From assembly GCA_028693885.1 (NCBI GenBank), contig JAQUUM010000006.1, forward strand, positions 5,175 to 20,033: a stretch of DNA of 14,859 bases, given 5' to 3'. Made by a program: the position numbers and the translations under genes. The notes beneath the pieces are model-generated. The model was not told the DNA's origin, ran no database searches, and was given only the letters and a program-made list of their open reading frames with translations. Below, one piece after another: positions 7,222 to 12,795 of this stretch (positions are counted from its first letter, which is position 1; each line of letters starts with the position of its first letter). Source of the DNA: Bacilli bacterium. GTDB taxonomy: Bacteria; Bacillota_I; Bacilli_A; ML615J-28; CAG-698.

Positions 7222-9006
7222 ATGAAAAACAAAATTAAAAAACAAAAACCAAAATCGTTTAAAGTTTTATGGCGCGTTATAAAAGAAGCTAAAGAATATA
7301 GCTTATTGTATACGATTGCGATCATATCAACATTTTTATTAACGGCTGTTAATTTAACAGCTCCTAAGATGCTAACAAATCTAATTTCTATTTTAGAAGG
7401 AACACTAGATCAGAATGCTTTAAACCAAATAATTATTTTAGCTTTGGTGTTATTAGGATTATATTTACTAAGAGTTTTATTTAGGTATTTAAGTAATTTT
7501 TTATCACATTTCGCAGCTTGGCGTTTAGTTGAAAAGGTAAGGGTTATTGTATATGAAAAGATTCAATCTTTTTCAATGGATTTTTTTCATAATAAACAAA
7601 CTGGTGAATTAATGAGTAGAGTAGTAAATGACACTGCAACATTTGAAATCATTTATGCTCATACGATTCCAGAAACTATAACAAGTGTGTTTACTTTGAT
7701 TGGTGTAACTTGGATTTTGTTTTCGATTAATGTAAAGTTAGCTTTTCTTACTTTAATTCCGGTACCATTTATTGTAATAGCTAGTTTGATTTTAATTAAA
7801 AAGGTAAGACCTAACTTTAGAAACTCTCAAAGAAATTTAGCTGAGTTAAATGCTAAGCTTCAAGATAACTTTTCTGGAATTCAAGAAATTCAATCATTTA
7901 ATCAAGAAGAACGTGAAAAACAAGGTGTTAATAGAAGAGCGGCGGAATATACAAAAAGTCATTTAAAGGCTTTGAATTTAAATGCGATATTTCATCCATC
8001 AGTTGAATTCCTTACATCTTTAGGAATTGTTATAGTAGTAGGTTTTGGAGGATTTTTTGCATATAATGGTGATATTGAGGTTGTTGAGATTGTTGGATTC
8101 TTACTTTATTTATCTCTTTTTTATGCACCTATTACAAGCCTTGCAAGATTAATTGAAGATAGTCAACATGCTTTAGCTGGCGCTGAAAGAGTAATTGAAT
8201 TGTTAGATACAAAAGTTACGATAGTTGATGAACCAGATGCAATTGAAATTGAAAAGGCAGAAGGTAATATAAGATTTGAGAATGTTAACTTTAGTTATAT
8301 AAAAGGTCGCCCTGTTTTAGATGATGTTAGTTTTGAGGTAAAAGCTGGTCAAATGGTGGCCTTAGTTGGACCAACTGGAGTTGGTAAAACTACTTTAACT
8401 CAGTTGTTAGATAGAGTCTATGATCCTACTAGTGGAGTTATATATTTAGATGGTATTAATTTGAAAAAATTAACTATATCTTCTTTGAGAAAACAAATAT
8501 CTTCAGTCCTTCAAAATTCATTTTTGTTTAATGGAACTGTAGCTGAAAATATTGCATATGCAAAACCAGATGCAACTATGGAAGAAATAGAAGAAGCTGC
8601 TAAAACTGCTAGAATTCATGAAGAGATACTACAAATGCCTGGCGGTTATAATGCGTATGTTGGTGAAAGAGGGATTAAGTTATCGGGCGGGCAAAAACAG
8701 CGCCTTGCAATTGCTAGAGCAGTTTTAAGAAATACTCCGATTTTATTGCTTGATGAGGCTACAGCTTCGGTTGATGTAGAAACAGAAAGAAAAATTCAAA
8801 CAGCAATTAATGATATTGCTAAAACTAGAACAATTATTGCAATTGCTCATCGCCTTTCTACTATTAGAAAAGCTGATTTAATTGTAGTTTTTGAGAATGG
8901 TAAAATAGTTGAAAGAGGTAATCATCAAGAATTGATTGCATTAAATGGTGTATATAAAAGGATGTGCAAGGTCCAAGATGACAGTGCTTTAGTTAGTTTT
9001 AACTAA
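7222..9006 (+). CDS. ABC exporter half-transporter (MDR/MsbA type, fused membrane and ATPase domains)
   Basis: The 594-residue protein has an ABC transmembrane domain (about six helices, residues ~25-320) joined to a nucleotide-binding domain. The NBD shows Walker A G-P-T-G-V-G-K-T (383-390), the Q-loop glutamine (about 431) in S-S-V-L-Q-N-S, signature L-S-G-G-Q (487-491), Walker B I-L-L-L-D-E (507-512) with catalytic Glu512, and His543 of the H-loop. All ATP-hydrolysis residues are intact, so it could work as a homodimer; no second half-transporter is adjacent. It probably exports a lipid, drug or peptide, but the substrate cannot be read from sequence. The ATG follows AGGAGA at 7211-7216. 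It stands between two tRNA-Gln genes, and its stop lies 8 bp before tRNA-Gln(CTG), so they are likely co-transcribed. Confidence 0.95.
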   Translation: MKNKIKKQKPKSFKVLWRVIKEAKEYSLLYTIAIISTFLLTAVNLTAPKMLTNLISILEGTLDQNALNQIIILALVLLGLYLLRVLFRYLSNFLSHFAAWRLVEKVRVIVYEKIQSFSMDFFHNKQTGELMSRVVNDTATFEIIYAHTIPETITSVFTLIGVTWILFSINVKLAFLTLIPVPFIVIASLILIKKVRPNFRNSQRNLAELNAKLQDNFSGIQEIQSFNQEEREKQGVNRRAAEYTKSHLKALNLNAIFHPSVEFLTSLGIVIVVGFGGFFAYNGDIEVVEIVGFLLYLSLFYAPITSLARLIEDSQHALAGAERVIELLDTKVTIVDEPDAIEIEKAEGNIRFENVNFSYIKGRPVLDDVSFEVKAGQMVALVGPTGVGKTTLTQLLDRVYDPTSGVIYLDGINLKKLTISSLRKQISSVLQNSFLFNGTVAENIAYAKPDATMEEIEEAAKTARIHEEILQMPGGYNAYVGERGIKLSGGQKQRLAIARAVLRNTPILLLDEATASVDVETERKIQTAINDIAKTRTIIAIAHRLSTIRKADLIVVFENGKIVERGNHQELIALNGVYKRMCKVQDDSALVSFN

Positions 9007-9009
9007 AGC
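8986..9009 (+). other. Perfect hairpin across the ABC gene stop codon, just before tRNA-Gln(CTG)
   Basis: Arms GCTTTAGTTA (8986-8995) and TAACTAAAGC (9000-9009) pair perfectly over 10 bp with a 4-nt loop. The stop TAA (9004-9006) is in the right arm, and the tRNA begins six bases later. There is no T-run, so it is not a normal terminator. It could protect the mRNA 3' end after RNase P cuts out the tRNA, or weakly attenuate tRNA expression. Confidence 0.7.
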
Positions 9010-9014
9010 TTGTT

Positions 9015-9089
9015 AGGACCATAGCCAAGCGGTAAGGCAGTTGGCTCTGACCCAACTATGCGGAGGTTCGAATCCTTCTGGTCCTGCCA
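9015..9089 (+). tRNA. tRNA-Gln (anticodon CTG)
   Basis: Acceptor arms are AGGACCA (9015-9021) and TGGTCCT (9079-9085), followed by G and an encoded CCA. The anticodon loop CTCTGAC gives CTG, which reads CAG. The body is very like tRNA-Gln(TTG) at 7043 (same D-arm layout and discriminator G), so the two are probably diverged duplicates. No separate promoter is evident; it likely relies on transcription through the ABC gene. Confidence 0.95.
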
Positions 9090-9097
9090 TTAAAAAC

Positions 9098-9130
9098 AAA
9101 AGCTTTGATTTAAAAATCAAGGCTTTTTTT
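9098..9130 (+). terminator. Terminator after tRNA-Gln(CTG)
   Basis: Arms AAAAGCTTTGAT (9098-9109) and ATCAAGGCTTTT (9116-9127) form a 12-bp stem with one G-T pair and a 6-nt loop, followed by more T. It ends the ABC transporter/tRNA unit. Confidence 0.88.
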
Positions 9131-9153
9131 ACTAGTATTTTGATACATGTTTG

Positions 9154-9182
9154 TTGCTTTAAACATAAAAATATGTTACAAT
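9154..9182 (+). promoter_or_regulatory. Promoter of the XRE/RhuM gene pair
   Basis: TTGCTT (9154-9159), a 17-nt spacer ending in TGT, and TACAAT (9177-9182) form an extended -10 promoter. The leader to the XRE start codon is only about 10 nt. Any autoregulation by the XRE protein would be expected to act here. Confidence 0.7.
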
Positions 9183-9199
9183 ATTTTTGGGTGATAAAT

Positions 9200-9508
9200 A
9201 TGAAAAAACTAACAAAAATTTATGAAGTATTAAGAAATGTTAAATTAAAAGAATTAAGTTATGAACAAAAAGAATTATGGTTAAGAGCAAGAATTGTTAT
9301 ACAGTTTGTTACTTTAAGAGAACAAAAAGGATATAACCAACAAAGAATTGCTGATAAGATGGGAGTACTTCGCCAACAAATTACTAGATTTGAAAATATG
9401 TCTAATTCTCCAACGATTAGTTTTCTTGTAAGATATGCTACAGCACTTGATACTACAGTAGATGTAATTCTTAATGGAGTTGATCAAAGGGAGATTTCTA
9501 ATGGATGA
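9200..9508 (+). CDS. XRE/Cro-family helix-turn-helix repressor (antitoxin-like)
   Basis: The 102-residue protein starts at the ATG preceded by GGGTG (9189-9193); the frame is open further upstream but runs into the tRNA-Gln gene and its terminator, so a longer start is not credible. After a short N-terminal helical region comes a HTH_3 domain (residues ~30-92) with the recognition unit Y-N-Q-Q-R-I-A-D-K-M-G-V-L-R-Q-Q-I-T-R-F-E. The layout resembles HigA-type antitoxins and small phage-like repressors. Its TGA at 9506-9508 overlaps the following ATG at 9501, so the two genes are tightly coupled, and it probably regulates the pair. It sits directly behind a tRNA, a common site of accessory gene insertion. 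Confidence 0.88.
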   Translation: MKKLTKIYEVLRNVKLKELSYEQKELWLRARIVIQFVTLREQKGYNQQRIADKMGVLRQQITRFENMSNSPTISFLVRYATALDTTVDVILNGVDQREISNG

Positions 9509-10376
9509 TTACAAATACGAAATCGTCAAATTTATTAATAATAATATTGAACTTGATGTTAATGTAAGTCCTAAAGAAGAAACTGTTTTGTTATCACTTG
9601 AGGAAATGGCCACTTTGTATGATAGAGACAGGTCAGTTATTGGAAAACATATTAAAAAAATATTTAATGATAAAGAACTTGAAGAAAGTACATGTCGGGC
9701 AAAATTTGCCCGACATCTAGAAGATGGGAGAATTTATCAAATAGATTATTATAATTTGGATGTAATTATCTCTGTTGGTTATAGAGTGAATTCAAAAAAA
9801 GGTACAATTTTTAGAAAATGGGCTACATCAATCTTGAAAGAATATCTATTAAAAGGATATAGTATAAATGAAAATAGAGTTACTGTATCAAATGAGAATT
9901 ATATTGAATTGAAGAACGAAGTATTATCTATTAATACAAGACTAGCAGAAGTAGAAAATAAAATTAATAAAAATGAAGTCCCTATCGAAAAAATATTTTT
10001 TGATGGTGAATTCTATGATGCTTATGCATTGATTCAAGATATATTCATTAAAGCTAATAATGAAATTATTATAATTGATAACTATATAGATAGAACTATT
10101 TTAGATAGATTGGTTGTGAAGAAAAAGAATGTTAATGTCATAATATATCATGATCTTTCTAAATCAAGATTATTAGCACTTGACGTTAAAGCGTTTAATA
10201 AACAATATGGAGGGCTTTCAGAAATCAATACTATTAAAACACATGATAGATATATTATTATAGATAAGCAAACAATATATCATATAGGTGCATCGCTTAA
10301 AGATTTAGGAAAGAAGGCATTCTCTATTAGTCAGTCGAATTCTGGTATTATAGATACTTTAATTAGTAATTTGTAA
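9501..10376 (+). CDS. RhuM-family protein with a C-terminal phospholipase-D-like domain
   Basis: The 291-residue protein starts at ATG 9501, after AGGGAG at 9488-9493 (7 nt spacing), overlapping the XRE gene by 8 bases. Residues ~25-120 match the RhuM (virulence) family: L-S-L-E-E-M-A-x-L-Y-D-R-D-R-S-V-I-G-K-H-I, the A-K-F-A element, Y-Y-N-L-D-V-I-I-S-V-G-Y-R-V and F-R-K-W-A. A short coiled coil follows at ~135-157. Residues ~164-291 resemble the PLD-like tail seen on some RhuM/ORF6N proteins, with H248-x-R250-x4-D255 and G-A-S (263-265): an HKD-like motif in which Lys is replaced by Arg. Biochemical activity is unknown. Pairing with an overlapping HTH gene suggests a toxin-antitoxin, defence or phage-derived regulatory role; this is inference. 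Confidence 0.85.
   Translation: MDDYKYEIVKFINNNIELDVNVSPKEETVLLSLEEMATLYDRDRSVIGKHIKKIFNDKELEESTCRAKFARHLEDGRIYQIDYYNLDVIISVGYRVNSKKGTIFRKWATSILKEYLLKGYSINENRVTVSNENYIELKNEVLSINTRLAEVENKINKNEVPIEKIFFDGEFYDAYALIQDIFIKANNEIIIIDNYIDRTILDRLVVKKKNVNVIIYHDLSKSRLLALDVKAFNKQYGGLSEINTIKTHDRYIIIDKQTIYHIGASLKDLGKKAFSISQSNSGIIDTLISNL
9692..9716. repeat. 25-bp palindrome inside the RhuM gene
   Basis: Arms ATGTCGGGCAAA (9692-9703) and TTTGCCCGACAT (9705-9716) are perfect reverse complements around a single central base. It is much richer in GC than its surroundings and codes for the region T-C-R-A-K-F-A-R-H of the RhuM domain. It could be an operator, a recombination or cleavage site, or an mRNA hairpin (though a 1-nt loop would have to open). 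Confidence 0.9.
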
Positions 10377-10472
10377 AATACACTTTTTGATTGGAGTGCG
10401 AATGATGCATAAATTAATGCACTGACATCTTCATAAAAATAAAAAATATGGTCTCTAAAAAAATATTTATGT

Positions 10473-10478
10473 TATAAT
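10473..10478 (+). promoter_or_regulatory. Extended -10 promoter of the lipoprotein gene at 10498
   Basis: TGTTATAAT, with TATAAT at 10473-10478, lies about 20 nt before the start codon. No good -35 is seen at the expected place. The rest of the 121-bp gap after the RhuM gene holds only a small TGCAT / ATGCA inverted repeat and no convincing terminator. Confidence 0.55.
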
Positions 10479-10497
10479 AAATTTATAGAGGTGGAAT

Positions 10498-11691
10498 ATG
10501 AAAAAATTGCTTTTGATATGCGTAATATCTTTTTGTTTAGTGTTTCTAACTGCTTGTGAAGAAGATGAAGCAGAAAAAATCGCAAGAATTGATACCTTTG
10601 AATCTGAAGTAGAATATGGATATTGTGCTTTGGATCAATCTGAATTGACAATCAATTTTAATAATTACGAATATAAAGATTTGGCTTGTCAGTTTGTAAA
10701 AGATGAATATGGTGATTATGTTTATAAAACAGTAATAGAGGGTGATTATGCTTATTTTCTTTATCAATATAAAATTTATAGGAATATATTTAATAGGAAT
10801 GATGTTTTAATTCCTTCGGATGTGGCTTTGTTTAGGGTCAATTTATTTACTGCTAAATGTGAACTTTTGTATGACTTTAAACGTGTATATCCTTTAAAAA
10901 AATATCATATTGTAAATATAGAAACCTATCGATTTGTTGATGAAAACACTTTGATATTTCAGTACAATGGAAAAATTCAAATATTTGATATTAGTAAAAA
11001 AGAAGTAATATATTCTATAGAAGCGTATGATTATGAAGAAGCTAGAAATTCTAAAGATTTCTCTGAGATATTTAATGATTTTAACGATTTTATAATTAAG
11101 GATATCGGTGTGGTATATTATTATGAATTTGTGGGGAACGAATTTATACTTCACCAGTATGAAAGAAGCGAAGAAAAATGGTGGCTTGCTCGCGTAGAGG
11201 ATTATGTTTATATACAGGCAGGATATAATAACTATCTTGATTGCTTTGATATTAAGACTGGTGAAAGAGTAGATATAGATACTCTTGAAGCCAAATTAGA
11301 AGAAGATCGTATTAGAAGATTAGAAGAAGCGAAATACAGATACATATTTACAATAAATAAGGTTAATTATTTTTATAACAATTCAGATGATTATTTGACT
11401 ATATATGATGAAAATCATAATCAAATAGCAAAGATTGATGAAATCTATATGAAAGAAAATAGTCAAGCGTTCAATGATTTATATAGTATGTGGGATGAAA
11501 GAGTATCAAGATATGTTTTTAGTGGTTTAATAGTCGATGATAATAAAGTATTTATTAAGTGTTATTCAAAATACGATTGGATGAGATATACCCCTATATA
11601 TATTTATGAATATGATATGGTTAATGGTAATATTTACTATGTGGGTTATACTTTATCTGGGGGAGCCTGCATTAAAGTAACTGAAAAATAG
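10498..11691 (+). CDS. Lipoprotein of unknown function
   Basis: I do not recognise a family. The 397-residue protein has a clear lipoprotein signal peptide with lipobox L-T-A-C (Cys20) followed by an acidic stretch (E-E-D-E-A-E). The rest is rich in Tyr, Phe, Asp and Asn and is probably mostly beta structure: repeated short strands such as I-Q-I-F-D-I-S-K-K-E-V-I-Y-S-I-E and L-T-I-Y-D-E-N-H-N-Q-I-A-K-I look like blades of a beta-propeller. One charged helical segment (L-E-A-K-L-E-E-D-R-I-R-R-L-E-E-A-K, about 260-280) interrupts it. It should be anchored on the outer face of the membrane. The start has a strong AGAGGTGG Shine-Dalgarno (10487-10494). No neighbouring gene indicates its role. Confidence 0.8.
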   Translation: MKKLLLICVISFCLVFLTACEEDEAEKIARIDTFESEVEYGYCALDQSELTINFNNYEYKDLACQFVKDEYGDYVYKTVIEGDYAYFLYQYKIYRNIFNRNDVLIPSDVALFRVNLFTAKCELLYDFKRVYPLKKYHIVNIETYRFVDENTLIFQYNGKIQIFDISKKEVIYSIEAYDYEEARNSKDFSEIFNDFNDFIIKDIGVVYYYEFVGNEFILHQYERSEEKWWLARVEDYVYIQAGYNNYLDCFDIKTGERVDIDTLEAKLEEDRIRRLEEAKYRYIFTINKVNYFYNNSDDYLTIYDENHNQIAKIDEIYMKENSQAFNDLYSMWDERVSRYVFSGLIVDDNKVFIKCYSKYDWMRYTPIYIYEYDMVNGNIYYVGYTLSGGACIKVTEK

Positions 11692-11697
11692 TTTTTA

Positions 11698-11713
11698 AAA
11701 AAGAACTCTTTTT
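11698..11713 (+). terminator. Weak possible terminator after the lipoprotein gene
   Basis: AAAAAGA (11698-11704) and TCTTTTT (11707-11713) form a short A/T-rich hairpin ending in T, seven bases after the stop. It is too weak to be certain. Confidence 0.35.
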
Positions 11714-11749
11714 GAATCCTTTTATCTTTTAATAAAATGTAGAATATGA

Positions 11750-11755
11750 TACAAT
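11750..11755 (+). promoter_or_regulatory. Extended -10 promoter of the small membrane protein/GNAT operon
   Basis: TGATACAAT with TACAAT at 11750-11755 has the TGN extension; the -35 is poor (TTTTAA about 17 nt upstream). The start codon follows about 31 nt later. Confidence 0.5.
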
Positions 11756-11786
11756 TTGATTAATAAATTATTCAAGGGGAAAAATT

Positions 11787-12143
11787 ATGTTTAAAATAAC
11801 TACTTCAAAAAAAGTTTTTGTGATAGTCAGTTTAGCAATTTTTTTATTTGCATTTATTAGATATTTAGGTTTTAGTGTTGTTAGAAACATTGGTGATGTG
11901 TTGATATCGATTGCGATATTAGGTGTATCAATTTTCTTTTTGTTTAATATTAAAATCTATTTAATTATTAGAAATTATATTATCTATTTATTGTTTTTTT
12001 CTTTTAGATTTCATATAATTCCAAAAGTTATAATTGAAGAAGATAATCTTGATTCTGTTTATATTAATTTTTTGAATTTCTTTTTTGGATTTTTTGTGGT
12101 AGTTGGAAGTGTTTGGTTGTTTTTTGCTGGAGAAGTATTGTAG
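11787..12143 (+). CDS. Small multi-spanning membrane protein, unknown function
   Basis: The 118-residue protein is very hydrophobic, with probably three or four membrane segments: about 8-27, 35-54, 56-75 (with weakly charged ends) and 92-114. No family signature or catalytic residue is visible. The short loop between the last two contains I-I-E-E-D-N-L-D. The ATG has a good AAGGGGA site 6 nt upstream. Its stop codon TAG is part of the TAGGAG Shine-Dalgarno of the next gene, which starts 9 nt later, so expression of the two is coupled. A functional link to the acetyltransferase cannot be judged. Confidence 0.75.
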   Translation: MFKITTSKKVFVIVSLAIFLFAFIRYLGFSVVRNIGDVLISIAILGVSIFFLFNIKIYLIIRNYIIYLLFFSFRFHIIPKVIIEEDNLDSVYINFLNFFFGFFVVVGSVWLFFAGEVL

Positions 12144-12152
12144 GAGTATTTT

Positions 12153-12692
12153 ATGGAAAATGAAAATATTAAATTAATTAAGCCGATTAAAGCATATGAA
12201 TTAGAAATTTTTGATTTTAAAAAAGAAATGCTTGAAAATAATGATGTATTACATGGGGCTAGTTATTTAGAAAACTATGATTCTTTTGAAGAGTGGGAAA
12301 AAGTTTTTGATTCCTATAAAGATAGAAATAATTTAAGTGGTGATTTTGTTGAGGGAAGTCAGTGGTTATTAGTGGATCTAAGTAAAAAAAGACTTTTAGG
12401 AATGTTTAATATAAGGCATTATTTAAATAAAGATTTATTAAGTACAGGTGGACATATTGGGTATTCTATAAGGCCGAATGAAAGAGGAAAAGGATATGCT
12501 AAACTTGGTTTAATAGAAGCAGTTAAGTTTTTAAATTCTATGGGTGAGGCGGATGTCTTAGTTACTTGTGATTTAGATAATCTTGCTTCTAAAAGAGTAA
12601 TTATTGCTTGTGGTGGTGTTTTAGAAAATATAGTTTATAGTGATAAATACAAGTGTGAAGTAGAAAGGTATTGGATTAGGAAAAAAGATTAA
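12153..12692 (+). CDS. GNAT-family N-acetyltransferase (RimJ/RimL-like)
   Basis: The 179-residue cytoplasmic enzyme carries a complete GNAT fold and should transfer an acetyl group from acetyl-CoA to an amine. The acetyl-CoA-binding motif A is visible as G-H-I-G-Y-S-I-R-P-N-E-R-G-K-G-Y-A (100-116), with the R-G-K-G-Y-A pyrophosphate loop. The C-terminal strand region N-L-A-S-K-R-V-I-I-A-C-G-G-V-L (143-157) is typical of the RimJ/RimL-like subgroup. Substrate could be a protein N-terminus, an amino acid or an antibiotic; sequence does not decide. Shine-Dalgarno TAGGAG overlaps the upstream gene's stop. Confidence 0.92.
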   Translation: MENENIKLIKPIKAYELEIFDFKKEMLENNDVLHGASYLENYDSFEEWEKVFDSYKDRNNLSGDFVEGSQWLLVDLSKKRLLGMFNIRHYLNKDLLSTGGHIGYSIRPNERGKGYAKLGLIEAVKFLNSMGEADVLVTCDLDNLASKRVIIACGGVLENIVYSDKYKCEVERYWIRKKD

Positions 12693-12751
12693 AAAGCGAT
12701 TATAGGCTTAATTTAATGGCTTATATAAGAGAATAATGCTAGTTAAATAAC

Positions 12752-12792
12752 AAAAGACTTGTTTCATATAGAAATATAGAAACAAGTCTTTT
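12752..12792. terminator. Bidirectional terminator between the GNAT gene and nrdD
   Basis: Perfect 14-bp arms AAAAGACTTGTTTC (12752-12765) and GAAACAAGTCTTTT (12779-12792) surround a 13-nt loop that can itself pair TATA with TATA. A-run and T-run flanks allow it to work for both convergent genes. Confidence 0.9.
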
Positions 12793-12795
12793 ATT

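Noticed and set aside
9041..9199. Upstream extension of the XRE protein frame
   Set aside because: It would start within tRNA-Gln(CTG), run through its terminator and the promoter; the ATG at 9200 has its own Shine-Dalgarno.
9015..10497. Integrated element with att sites at the tRNA-Gln(CTG) gene
   Set aside because: The XRE/RhuM pair follows a tRNA, but no repeat of the tRNA 3' end is found downstream and there is no integrase.
10546..11154. Minus-strand open frames at 10546-10767 and 10894-11154
   Set aside because: They are antisense to a well-supported lipoprotein gene and have low-complexity I/F/Y-rich products expected from AT-rich DNA.
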